A stretch of DNA of 64,000 nt from Sphagnum magellanicum (Eukaryota > Streptophyta > Sphagnopsida > Sphagnales > Sphagnaceae), in NCBI GenBank assembly GCA_021904315.1, contig CM038917.1, positions 310,001-374,000 on the forward strand. Direction: 5' to 3'. A program made the translations under genes and the position numbers. Positions within the stretch are counted from its first letter, which is position 1, and every line of letters begins with the position of its first letter. Below, in pieces: positions 22,807 to 35,300 of the stretch. Under the pieces are notes generated by a model. The model searched no databases. It had not been told where the DNA came from and saw only the letters and a list, made by a program, of their open reading frames with translations.

Positions 22807-25800
22807 TCATCAAGGGAGCTAGCCAATGTGCAGCACAGATGAGGTCACATTTCTCTAGTCTGTCTTGAAGTTTGAGATAGTCGTGTTAAGGCATGTACAG
22901 GTCAGTTTATTCAAAGGCACCTGATGTCAGGAAATACACACTGTAGGGCTTAGACATTCGGTGGACAGCCTGATTTTGTTCATGTAATCTCATTTGTTTT
23001 CGCCAATCGTGGAACATTAGCAGTTCCTACTACTTACATTCTATTTTGGTATAGCTCCAGACACAGCCCCATCGGCTCATTTGGAGAGAGGGAAAGAAAT
23101 TATGATTCACTTGGCCATGAGAAATTTGTTCAATCTGAACAAGATTAAGAGGACCCAGAGCACAGAGCATTTGCACATTCAATTGCAATGCCTATAACCT
23201 TGAAAAAGGATGTGACAACAGGCTCAGACTACAGATTTTCAAAACAAATCAAGCTGTAAAGTTAATATACCAGGCAACATAACCATTCTGCTTATAAGTG
23301 AACAACAAAAGAATATAAAGCAGATTAGTCCTCTTCATCTCTGACCCAGAAGCATGTCAGAACATTTGATGCCGATTACAAGATAACTAGCAACAAGGAT
23401 TTTACCACACACAAATGACACTAGAACATACATTCAAAGGTGTGTGTTTTTTCTTCAGGTGAATAACCCCAGCTAAAATTGAGTTAATCAGTATCCTTTC
23501 CCAAGATAGAAGTTCTTTTGCTACATCATTTGGGAAGGAAGTAGCACAACTGTAAATGAGCCTGTTTGTAGTGAAATCTGAGAAATTGACACTTTGAAGG
23601 CAAATTCCACTGAACTCTAGTAGTATGCCTTTCCTGGATTATTCTGCAGAGCACAGAAGCACATAAGTCCAGCCCTTTTACAGGAAACATCACAATGACT
23701 CTCTTCAAACTGGCATGCTTTCTAGAAGGTCAGAATTCTAATATGCTGCAAGAGTCAGTTGAACCTAAAAAACAAAAAGTGCTCCAAGCTGATTGGGATG
23801 GCATTAAAAAAGTTAGCTAATATTGCACGTGCATAATTATGAATCTCATGTGGGTTCCCAACTGAATCCAAACATAATTTCCCTCAATAGTATGCTTTGC
23901 AAGTAAATAAAAAGCCAACTCTAAAATGACATCTAAGGGAGACTTTTGTTACACTTAGTTTAGGTGACCCTCAGATGGTTTCTTACCTTTCACAGTACAA
24001 CCCTGGACTCAAGTCATATTAAAATATCCTCCATATTAAAAAAAAATTGGGTCTGCCATTTATTAAAATTGATATCCCAGTCAGCTCAGAAGTTCTCTGA
24101 CTGTTCCAAGGTCAACTAGAATGCAGATTCACATTTCATGATGGTACAATTACCCTTGATGCCAAAATTCCAATAGTCCAAACTTCAGCTAGCAAAACAA
24201 ACCAACTATACAGGACTCCATTGCAGGCTTGAAATTAGTGAGTTACATCTACTCAAATTCAGTGTTAAGAGGACAAGACATCCATTCCCTCAGGAATACC
24301 ATTCTGAATAATTGAGTGTAAGTTAAGAAACATATCCTGAATGGAAGTTCTATTTGAGAGAGCAAAGAACAGTGCATTTTAGGGTAGAAAGATCTACTCT
24401 CAAGAGGGTTAAGGTGGTAGTGATAGCCAAGCATCATTCTCTTCTTGTACTGCTCAAATATATCATCCTCAGCTGTCACCTCTCCAGGCTGCTCCACACC
24501 CATGCCTAGCTTGTTGAGCTTCACTTGGCCAGCCTGCACTGGGTCTGCTTGGCCACTTCACCCACTCCCCAAACCTTCTCATACACATCTCACATGTAAA
24601 AGTACCAGAATTTGCTCATTTGACCCAATGAAATATCCAGGCAGAGCCTTGCAAGATTTCCCCACAATACAACATAATAAAATTGGCTTTGTTCCAACCA
24701 ATTGCTCCTACAAATTCTGTAGTCAGTTTAAGACATACCTTCCTTCCAACACATCTTAGAGAGCAAACAATGGCCAACATTGTCCGCTTCAATTTTTGCA
24801 CTGTCAGCTGTTGCTTTGGCTGCTTTAACTGCCTTGGCATCATTGCACTTATAAACTTTTCTAACTCTTCAGGCAGTCTGTAGTCACCCATATGATGGCC
24901 CTTTTCCCAGCACCTCCAGACCCAAAGCATTTGAGCCATTCAAGATTCCTTTGTTAACTTGGACTTGATTATTTGACAGCTCTGCACTGACCATCTGCAA
25001 CAGAAATACTGCACAAACAATGAAGTGCATACCCATATACTGTACTGACTGATTTATCCCAGGCAACATCACTACAATTACAATATCACCACAAAAACAA
25101 TAAATAATTATGCCATCTGATACTAGTTTGGTAAAAATGTCCTCTCCTTAGCACCATCCTAAGCCAGAGAGCTGACAAAGAGCAATCTCCCATGCACAGT
25201 ACTTCAGATCCCTGACTCTATTCAGGGATGTGTCAAGAAACTCAATATCCTCTATATGTCAAGTGCATTAATACTTTTTGCATCTGTTGCAATAGAGGAG
25301 ACTTTCCCTCAATCTGCCCTCTTAGTATGCTGTCAGAGGTCCCAACAGGCCTCATACAAAGGGCCACAATAGGTGCAAGGTAGCACACAGGTATTTGGAC
25401 AGCTTGGAGACAAGCCAACCTTGTGAGGGTCTTCCACCACCCCTTTTGTGGCTGATGAGTTGACAGATCCATTGCCTACAAGGAAACATGACACATATAA
25501 AAAAAAACAAGCAAAATCTTTAGTTTCCACCCTGGCCATTAGGTGGCACATATGCAGCATCCAGCATGTCATCAACTGTAAAAGGCCAACTTGATAGGTC
25601 AAGTAAAACTTTAAAATGAAAAATTATCAGGCAAAACCAACAGGGCATAAAAGGGAAAACACTGCCTTGTGCAAGAAAAGACTTCAGAACACCTGGAGCA
25701 AGAAGAGGTTCATTAGGTTGCCACCATTGTGGTGAATGCCATCATGATGATTTTGCTACATATGTGCATGTCAGCAAACAAAGGATCAATATATAGACCC

Positions 25801-26619
25801 TAACATTCAAAATAGATCTCAAATATGGTGGGGAGGATCAAACAGAGGTTCAGATCAATTGCAGCAAAGCAAATGAGTTGCCAAACACCTCCACAGACTG
25901 GAGGCATCTCATAAAATGCCACATAAATAGATCATCTCTGTCGATGAAGTATCATTCCCAAACATCCACATTCCAAACTTCAGCTAGAGAGGATGAAGCA
26001 AATGTACCAAGAAATTGTGTCTAAGCCTGATGGAACTAACTTCACTAGATAATTCCAAATACAAACTTGTGTAAACCAATCAACTGTTCATTACTGACAG
26101 GTGCCAAGACCATCTCAATAGTAAACACACATGTTTATGAGTTCTCAAAGTTACATCAATAAGATGTTGCCATGGGCTTACATGAAGGAGGTTTGAGAGA
26201 GGAGGTGGGAGGCATCTCATCCTTGCAGTGCTTGAGAGGCTTGCGTAAATCCTCCTGTGCAGCTTTTTTCATGTAAAACTCCATCAGAGCAACCGAGTCG
26301 TTTGGGAAGTTGTGATGGCTGGAACATTCTGTTTCATAAATGTGCAACCATTAACCAAAGAATTCTGAGATGCCCAAACAAGATGGAGATAAAATTTCTG
26401 AACACTGTAAAATGTCTATCTTTCAGTAACCGAACAACAATCAGAAGACATAAGAAGTTGTAGTCCAATATAGATTTCTTTCCACCATTCAGCACCTGAT
26501 CCCTGTGCTTCTAGACTTGAAGAATAGGCAACCTGGTAAAGATTCACCAGCACAAGGCAACCAGAAACACTTCTATAGGTATGGAAAACTAAGTTCTCTG
26601 TACTTATCATTCAATGAAA
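22807..26619 (-). repeat. Left arm of a ~3.8-kb inverted duplication
   Basis: The reverse complement of this segment aligns along its whole length with 35,852-39,627, including exons, introns and about 800 bases past the stop codon of the SUGP1-like gene. Outer limits were set where similarity stops: 'TTGATGA' at 22,807 (partner 39,627) and 'TTTCATTGAATG' at 26,619 (partner 35,852). In one 179-base exon I count about 11 differences, roughly 94% identity. The arms are separated by about 9.2 kb of unique sequence. Confidence 0.93.
23617..26328 (-). pseudogene. Truncated SUGP1-like pseudogene (exons 5-12 only)
   Basis: On the minus strand this is a copy of the 3' half of the SURP/G-patch gene at 32.3-38.8 kb, starting inside its intron 4 and lacking exons 1-4 and the promoter. 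The exon 5 equivalent (26,328 downward) is open and reads 'NDSVALMEFYMKKAAQED'. Disabling changes follow. The exon 6 equivalent has an in-frame TGA where the partner has AGA. The G-patch exon lost one base, so 'GKKGHHMGD' becomes 'GKRAIIW', and four more bases further on. The acceptor of the next exon is AT instead of AG (GTGTAT|GAGAAGG), and its donor is GA instead of GT (CTT|GAGAGT). The last exon still ends 'KAYY' and stop at 23,617. By contrast, its acceptor for the optional 45-nt exon is intact (TTTTACAG), whereas the partner's is mutated. Any function would have to be as RNA. Confidence 0.92.
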
Positions 26620-29600
26620 CCACCCATGATAAAGTATTTGCATGTGAAAAAGATGTTTTGTGCTATGTCCTGGTTGACTGTGTCTTCTCTGTATGTTTGA
26701 GTGCTGCTGAAAGATAATTTGTGTACTTTGACACGCAGTGTACAACATGCCCACAATAAATATGTGCAAGTTGTTTAAAAAGACATGAAATGATGATCAA
26801 GCAATGTCAATTTCTTTCTAAAGGAAAAAAAAATATTGACATGGTTGGAAAGCTGCCTTTCAAAAAAAATATCAAACGACCATCAAGATTTTAAAACACT
26901 GCATTGTGGCCCAAGAAGGAAACATGGCATTATGGCTTGTTATTGTTTGCTTCTCATTGTAAGTCCCCATCATCATCATTCTGTTTGCCACCCTCCAAGA
27001 AAGCTACACTATTCAATCCTATGAGCATATACTAGACTCAGTAGCCACAGGGAGAATAAATTACAACTCTCAATACACAGTTTTTAAAATGTGGTTGCAG
27101 TTATGTCAAAAAAATTCTCCGACACATTACATTTTATTTCCAAATAGCCTTTAAGTTAATTATCAATTGCTTGCATTTCATCAACAAACTGCCAAAGCTA
27201 CTAGAAAACAAAGAAAAAACAAGGATGAATAAAATGAGATATGTTCACTAAGTGTGTCTGAAGGTAGAGACTTGTACTTTGGAATAGCTGCATTATGATT
27301 TGACATTAACCATTAAACTAGGCCTTCAAAGATAGTTTCAAGTTTCAGAGGAGATTTGGGTATGTGATGACCCTGGTTACATGTGCCACAAATTGTCAGG
27401 TATAGATAGCTGGATATATATTTCTTTATTGACATTGGAACTAAGCTCCCAAAATAAAGTCTAAAAGAGACTCCTAGAGTTTTGTCCATGCAACAAGATG
27501 TGCCCACCTTTAATGTTCTGCTTCAACCTAACCTGATGTGTAGAAAATCAATACAGAAAATATTTATCTTTCCAGGAAGCTGGTATACAGGAAGTCCTCT
27601 GCACAGCTGCACACATCCAAAATGGGAAAAAAAAAATTCAAAATGACAAAGGTAGGCTCCTGCCCAAGCATGAAGATCAATATGCATTCACATGGAAAAA
27701 TCAAATTTCACTAGTTCTGCCAGCTTATGGAAAGAATTATGAACATCCTGTGAAGACTAGACTTCACACAACTAGAGAGAATGAACCAAAAAGGCATTAT
27801 ACACAATGATAAATGTGGATGCAGTGGTCTAACCTTAGAAATCTAGAAGCTTTTCTCATAAGCTTACTCTAAGCCAGAAACATTGACATAACTTTAGTGA
27901 GGATGGAATGGAGGCAACAAAAGTAGAAGCTTACAGGGTTGTCAAAGAAGAGCACTACAAATGCCTGAAGGAAGAAGCACACCACTGAAGCCACTGCTAA
28001 TCCTGCTACCTGAAGTGCCATTTGAATCATGTATTAGTACTACAAAACAAACATGGGCAGGTGAACACCCTAAAGAAACTATGGTGTTCATCTGAAAACT
28101 ACACATTCCCAAGGGTGCAACTGCACATCATCAGTGGAATAAGAAACTTATGGGCATTCTGAAATGGAAGATTCACCTTATGAATATCTGCAGATGCCTT
28201 TACCATGCATCTTATTGTATAGCAGTAGGCCTGCCAGCATTAAATGCCACATATTGTGAACACTTGCAACATACTGGAAAATTGAGTGCCCTTAGTCAAT
28301 ATCATGCGTACACCTTCAACCTACGTGGATGTCCTGAGGTCTCAATTTATTTCAGTGACCCAGAAACTAAGAAAATCGTGATGGTGATTTTGGTCATACT
28401 GGGATGATTCTCACTTAACACCACCCAGATAAACTTCAGAAGTGAGTCAATCCCTGGAATAGCATGACTCAATCAAATTGTCACATATCAAGATGATTCT
28501 CTCTTGAAGTATCCACGTTTCCACACTCAACTGGCAAGTGATGTCAGCCCCTAGTCAAACAAACTTCTCTGGCATAAAGAACAGAGTGAGTGCCTCCTGT
28601 AAGCTGTGCTCTGGATGAACAAGGAGTCCCTCCAGATGACAAGGACACTAATTTGCAATTGATGTTTCGAAACAGATTCAAATGAGGATATACATGGCTG
28701 CCAGACCATGCAGCCTACTCTTCAACACAAAGAAAACCAGTACATTGGCATGAGCAAGTTTAGGCCACAGAAACAGAAGCTGGCTGGACTTGTAACAAAT
28801 TAAACCTTTTCAAATTTCATTAATATTTTGATGGGAATAATCCTTCTAATCGCTTCAATTACAGCCACAATCAAGCACAAAGATAATAGCTTCAAAAGTA
28901 CAGCAAATTTCTCAATACTAAGCAATGTAAGTCAACCTTAAAAGGATTGAGCAAGTTGAAGGACAAAGATATTAGGAAATGGGACTCACCATATGCTGCA
29001 AGTCTTCCTCCTGACAGTAGGACAACAATTGCAAAAAAGTCTTTGTACACCTGCCTAGACCAACAAGTGATACCATGCTATTGGCAACAGTGCATTATCA
29101 ACTGACAGCACTTACAGAAATATAGGGAGGGAAGCAGCAAAATCAGTTTAGGCAACATCAACAGACTCGTATCAAGAAGATGATAACAGGGCTGGAATGC
29201 ACATTGGTTTCAAGAAAGAAGTTCTTTACCTACTGAAGGGGTAAATTCAAAGGACAAAGAGAAAGGAAGAAAGTTGAAGAAATAATTTAGCCATTGTCAC
29301 AGAATCGATATTGTTGTTGCCCATCCCATACCAAATAAGTCCTGTAAATGCTGCTGTGAGGAGACACATACCCATCACCATCTGCAATCCAATTGATCCA
29401 GCAACACATTGGTATGAACTATGAACATCTAAGAACTCTGAACTATACGTAGCAGAAATGATGTACAGACCACCTTCAGCTCCTTACACCCATTTAGGTT
29501 TCCCCAAACATGGTTCTAACCAGCAAGGAGGCACAGTCTTGCACACAAAAAGGTTCCCTCTATACAATCTAGAAATGTAGGGGGAAGGTTCAGTTTTGTA

Positions 29601-29679
29601 AAAGAGCTTGAAAATTGTGGTGTTGTGCTTCCAAGCCAATCTGTCTCAAGACAAGTTGTTGTGCCTGTCCCCTAACTAC
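26620..29679. other. Spacer inside the inverted duplication; possible stray membrane-protein exons on the minus strand
   Basis: No complete gene is visible. Three minus-strand segments look exon-like because they are hydrophobic and lie beside splice consensus sites. They lie at about 29,385-29,285 ('MVMGMCLLTAAFTGLIWYGM'), 29,053-28,990 ('FFAIVVLLSGGRLAAYG' before GTGAGT) and 28,018-27,945 ('VAGLAVASVVCFFLQAFVVL' before GTAAGC). They may belong to one multi-pass membrane protein, but their phases do not join cleanly and I cannot name a family. The rest of the segment is non-coding as far as I can see. Confidence 0.25.
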
Positions 29680-30637
29680 TTGCAAGCGTGTGGTTCAATT
29701 TGCAGTATTTATCAGAATCACAAGTAGCTGTCGCCCTCAAATGCATAGTAATGGTATGCACATTAGGGCATCTCCCACATTGGGTTCTCCGTTGCCAAAA
29801 ACAGGAGGATCAAGAATAACACTGATGTGGAAAAAACGGGCCAAAGATACTGCTCACTTCCAGAACTCGCCCATTTACGTGATTTCCCCTGGGATTCCAC
29901 ATTGGATGATGGACAAGTACTAGGGCCAAGCTAGAGTGGGATACCAGCAACCCTAGAGCCCTCAAGTATCCCTGGAAGGATCCTAATGGAGAAATCTTCA
30001 TCACACTTCCCTGCAGATCTTTGAATAGCTGCTCAAACACGTTCTTCAATCCTTCCGATTCATCCTCAAATCGGTTGATGAGATCATCGAGGAAACCAGG
30101 TGGCAATGTAGAGCCACTTGAAGCGATGGTGTCGTATCCCATGTTAGGAGACAGGTCGTCCAAAATTAGGGCTAGAAATTGCATGTTAGGGGCCAGCCAT
30201 GGCTCAGGTGGTTGTGGAAAAATTATGCCGAGGAGCATAGGAAACAGCTAACTCCTTCACCTGCTGCAAAGAATCCAGAATTTCTGCTAAAATGATTTTT
30301 TATCTTTCATAATCTGCGCTTTGCGAATCTTCTCAAGTGCACGTCGATAGCAAGCTACGAGATAAGAGAAAGGAGGGTCGTATCCGGCATATAATGTGCT
30401 TAGCCTTTCCATGAATACTCGTTCAATACAATCGCGCGATAGAAAGGTTGGCCTATCTTCGCTCAGCAGTTCGGCCGCCAGCTGCTCTAAATAGAGCGGC
30501 ACTCCGCTTCCACGTTCATCTCCCGGCCTCAATATCACCTGTAGCACACGGCGCTGTACCTTATCTTCTATATCAACCTTGCTTTTGATTGCTTTAAATT
30601 GAGGCATACCTCCTGCAGAATCCATCCGCTGTTCCAC
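29680..30637 (-). pseudogene. N-terminal fragment of ubiquitin conjugation factor E4 (UFD2/PUB1-like)
   Basis: E4 enzymes extend ubiquitin chains on pre-ubiquitinated substrates. Plant E4 proteins are about 1,000 residues with a C-terminal U-box. Here only the first quarter is present. From 30,637 the minus strand reads 'VDIEDKVQRRVLQVIL', 'YLEQLAAELLSE', 'SRDCIERVFMERLS' and 'PPFSYLVACYRRA', which is the E4 start. It continues 'ILDSLQQVKELAVSY' in another frame, then 'PPGFLDDLINRF', 'FEQLFKDLQGSVMKISPLG', 'NHVNGRVLEVSSIFGPFF' in a third, and 'HISVILDPPVFGNGEPNVG' in a fourth. The three frame changes, at about 30,298, 30,220 and 29,836, each sit in or beside a homopolymer (A6, T5CC, T6CC), so base-calling errors are an alternative to true decay. 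Similarity fades near 29,680 and no U-box was found. I infer a truncated pseudogene that once shared a divergent promoter region with SUGP1. Confidence 0.8.
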
Positions 30638-32329
30638 AACCTAATGAAATAGATCCGCAAGCAACCCTTTCTTTTGCACCAAGAATTTGTGTAAAATCTA
30701 TGGAATACAAATATTGTGAGGGGAGAGGGAGAAGGTTCGTCGCGCCAGTCGCAACGCTGTAAGCAAAAGTCGGCAAGGGAAGAGAAGCGGCCAGCGGCGG
30801 CCCGAAACTCGTTTCCCGTGGACAACAAATTTTTTAATTTATTGTCGGGCAGTAAAAAAACCTTTCAAACAGTGAAATTCAACCCGTACGTACAGAAGAA
30901 ACCCTAGTCTACCTCTCTTCTGCGCTGGCCTGGGTGTTTGTGGTTGCTCTTGTTAATGTGCGCATGCTGGCGACCAGGCAAACACAGCAACACGCCTACA
31001 CGCTCCTTTCACTATCTTCTTTCTGCTCACATTCTTCTCGCTTTCATATGAGATCTGTGGTTTGTAAGTGATTCACTCCTTTTATATTTTGGGCGCTGTT
31101 TTCGGGTTGGTGCGTTGTTTATGAGCCTTGGTGTCTAGAATTACTGGGAAGTGGGAATGGTATTGATAGGCTTGTGAACTGGAAAGCGAAGAAGAGAGAT
31201 TATCACACAGTGCTCAAAAGGATTTTCGATCGAAGGTATGGGCTGTCAGTATTTGCTTTTTTCTGCTTCTGTTGCTTATTCTCGGTCCTCCCTTCTTTTT
31301 CTTCTTGCTCTTGGCACCATTCTCGCGTTCGCTCAAGGGGGGCTTAGTCCAGGGCTTGTTAGAAAGATGCGAAAGCGAGAGCTCGCGGGTGCTAGGGTTT
31401 TGTCTAGGCTCTGAGCATGTAACATGATAGTGGCAGCACTCAAATTGGTCCATGGAGCGTGAAGGGAGAGGGGGATGTGTGAGTTCTGAAATGATCCATA
31501 TGACGGCCAAGGAATTGACGCTTGAGAGGAGGGAAGACTTTTTGGAGAGAGTTGAGAGATTGTGTGTCTGTATGTGTGTATGCGTGTTTTTGTGTGCGTG
31601 TTTGAAGATGAAGCTGACTTGGAGTATGAGCAGGGGGTGGAATTTGCGACTCAAAGTGCACAGTCTGCAGATTTTGTACATGTGCCCTGCAGCGACGCAC
31701 TTATCAGGAACTTTGCAGAATTTGGACAGGAAACGAGGATGTTTGACAGACACTGCTGATCTATCGAAAACCCTCTTTGCCCTGGGCAGTTCATGTCAAC
31801 TGTCTTCTCATACATATGCCGATGTAGGAGATTCATTCTTGCATCCACTGTTTCTCTCCAGCCCTGGATCCATCCCTTTTTCCCTTCTTAATTCAGAAAT
31901 TCACCTTTCTCTGCACTCCTGAAATGAATCTCTTGTGTTCATCCATTTCTTGCTTTCCTCGAGTATGCATCTGACATATCATCTAAGATTCAAAGGCTCT
32001 TTTTGAGTAACTCAAGTTATTCTGAACTCCGGCTTGGATTGAAAGGTTCAGGACAGGCTGCTTACAGCAAGGTTCTGTGGATCTTCTATCTGTAATTAGG
32101 TTTCTTATTGATATCAACCATATGACTGTGGTGGATTAAGTCTTTTGGTCCAAGGAACATTGTGTGGCTTCAAGGGTTACTAGTTTGTGTGCGGGTTTCA
32201 TTGGTTATCAGCTAAGTTGGTGATGAGAAGGATCCAGAGATCACAAGCTGATAGGCAAGCACTCTAAGTCACACAGAGAAGGAGCACCCTGAGCAACAGA
32301 GCAGATTGGGGTGAGAGATAGGGAAAGAA
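30638..32329 (+). promoter_or_regulatory. Divergent upstream region and 5' leader of the SUGP1-like gene
   Basis: This segment lies between the E4 fragment (minus) and the SUGP1 start codon (plus). It is richer in G and C than the surroundings, as expected for a promoter and leader. A 5'-UTR intron is plausible, with a donor 'GAAG|GTATGG' near 31,235 and an acceptor 'TGCTTACAG' near 32,069. The frames inside (for example 31,214-31,753 minus and 31,452-31,922 plus) are mutually overlapping low-complexity reads and are not called as genes. No TATA box could be placed with confidence. Confidence 0.4.
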
Positions 32330-35300
32330 ATGGCTGGCCTGTCTCCAAATAATATCTCTCCTGTGGAAAACTTCAAAGACTTTCAGCAAGAGCATGTGTC
32401 ATTTCAAGATGCTAGAGAAACCAACCCCTTGCAAAATGTTAACATGGCCAAAAAAGATCGTTCAATTCTGCAGAGTGCAGAGGCTTCCCCCCAGGGTGGC
32501 ACCCTGAAACTTGCCAACTCCACAAATGGAAAGTTAGCCTTCAGCTTGAAACAGAAGACAAGACTGTTTGTGAATGCCATTAAGCTGGGTGAAGACAATG
32601 ATCAAGGAAACAACACAGAGATGGAACAACAACCGAAAAAGGCCAGGACAGAGAAATTTCCAAGTTCTATTACACATGAGCGCAGGGAGCCTGGTATTGG
32701 TCCTCTTTCTGTGTTCCTTTAAGTCTTTTCTCAGAAGTATGATTTTTCCTATATCAGAAAGGGCTATCCTTTTGCTCTAGACAAATAAGGTAGTTGAGAG
32801 GTGGCTTTTTGTTTTGTGGCATGTATAATCCTCAGTCTTTTGGTGCAGCTTGTCTGGAATTGTTACTTACACATAGAGCTCCTGATTTTACAATCCTTTG
32901 GTACATTGCCTAGGATTCAGGAGAATAAGAAAGGAAAGAGGCAAATAAAGCATTGCTTCCACAGATTTTGCACACAAAGGTTACCTCACGTATTGTGGTT
33001 GTAATCTCAATGTGTTATTGCAGTTCCTCCTGTACCTTCTGATCAAGAGGTGAAGAAGGCAGCAGACAAACTAGCTAGTTTTGTGGCAAAGAATGGCCGT
33101 CAGTTTGAAAATGTCACACGCCAAAAGAACCCGGGCGACACTCCTTTCCGGTATGTGCTCTCAGGCAGGGAAATGGTATGTAGTATGTACTTCCTCTTAC
33201 AGTGATGCAGAGTTGATGATTTTTCAGTAGTGGACTCCAAAAGAAGTTCAATGTTTTTCTATCTATGCAAGAGCATTAAGACAGAACTGTTGGTGGTGGT
33301 GGTGGTTCCAGGTTTTTATTTGATACCAAGGGTGCAGAATACAAGTATTATGAGTACCGTTTAGCACAAGAGGAGAAAGCACTTTCTTCAGAATTCCATG
33401 GTGCAACAACTGCTCATACAGGTATAGTCTTGCTGGTACTATGTGGGTACTTTGAAGGAGACTGTTTAGCCAAGGCAAGCTGCAGTGTAGGAATGAATTG
33501 AGCATAGGTATGTCATTGGAGCATTAGTGCTTTTTTTGTGCATGCAAGATGTACACACAGTAGTTTCTGATGGTTGGACATTGAGGAATCCAGGACTTCA
33601 AGTATCCAGTTAATGTTTAGAGGAGTTAAATGGTTCAGGTGTACTAAGAGCTAGTGTTCTTTCTCATTCTTATTCTGTAAAAAATTTCTTCTCATTGACA
33701 TATCTTATCTTCTGTCTTTCCTCCCTGCTATGACAATATTTATGGGTGGGCAAATTATTCAGGGAGTGGGAGCTCTCCTGCAGAACATTATCAAAACAGC
33801 CAGTTTGGACAATCTGTGGGGCGGCAGCACCAGACAAGGTATCAAACACCAGCATCTGCCCTTTTCTCTGGAGCTGAGAACCAGAAGAGACCGAGTCAAT
33901 CTTCCAATCACTCCTGGGAGCAGCCTCAAGGTAGGAACATTAGGTTTCATCAGCAGTTTTATCCTTGATTAGATTACACTTCATCATTTTGTAAGCTTAA
34001 TTGTTTTGGTAATGACTTCTCTTGCAATTTCTTGGATTGAGCAATATCCCAAGATTCCAAAGAGTTGAGGGTTAACACTGATAAGTGTCACAATATGAAG
34101 GTATTGACATGATTCATATGCCTCATGTGGATTCCAATTAGTCAGTTTTCCAGGTTCTCAAGGCTTGCAGCTCCAAGGAGCTTTACATAGCCCAAATGGC
34201 AGCTTAATTGGTCTGTTGAAGAATAAGGTTACCCTTCAAAGTTTCTATTGGATTGACCCAGAGGGTTACATATCAGAGATAGGTTCCTGTTTGGAGTTTC
34301 TGCCTTTGGAATTTTCAAGGTTATTGTTTCAAAAGTTTCTCATTCCTAAGTGGGGAACTTTTTGAAGCCCACTTTTTCATCTAATGTTCTTATTCAAAGT
34401 CTTTTTTCTTCTCTAATTGTATTTTGGGGTTTCTTTTCTGGCTTTCCTCCCTTTTTATTTTAGTCTACTTTCTTGAGGTCCTTTTCTTCTCTTCTTGAGC
34501 TAGCCATCATCATAGTGTGTTTTCTCACTACTGGCAGTCCTGGTGACAGAAATATAGTACATAGGTTAATATTTGACATTAACCTGCACCTGTGTTGCTG
34601 TTGAAAGTCCCTGAACATGTGTATGACTAACACAGTCATTTAAACCACTGATTAATTTTTTTTTGTGGTCTGGTTAGGGTGGGGTTTCCTCTAAATTCAT
34701 GGTTGCTGGTTTTTAGGTCAGATCTGAAATATCCATTTCCCTATTATTGGGTCATCTCCAAATTGTCTCAGGTTGCCTAAAATCGCAACTAGTGAGAGAT
34801 TTTCAGTACTTATGAAATATCTTGTTTTTTCTGCTACATCTTCTCCTTTGTCCACTTTCCTTAAATCACTTTCCTTGCATGCGATCTGCATGTGTCTGCT
34901 TTTGTATCTTTATTTGTTTACCTTTCTCTGTATCTGCTAGCCAGCAGTATGGGTGAGTCTTCCTGATACTCCACATACATGTGATACTGACCACTAGCTG
35001 CTTGTCGCGAGGAACTGATGCAAAAGTGGGGATGCGACGGTAGCTCATGAATACCATACACAATATTGTTGATGGTCTGTAGACAAGTGAGAGAGACATT
35101 ATTAGACAAGTGAGAGAACTAATGTCTCTAGTTTGCTGTTTGTTTTATTGAGAAGTAGTTCTATCATTCTCCTTTCCTGTTCTTCTTCTCTCTCTCTCTC
35201 TCTCCCAACAAGTCTTTCAATGTTTTGTCTTGAGATGCAACTGACGAAGAGTGAGATTATGACACAATACTTGGTTGGGTTGCATAAAAATGTATGTATT

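Noticed and set aside
31214-31922. 179-codon minus and 156-codon plus overlapping frames
   Set aside because: They overlap each other in antisense, are low-complexity in part (TGTGTG/ACACAC), and lie in the leader and probable 5'-UTR intron of the SUGP1-like gene.
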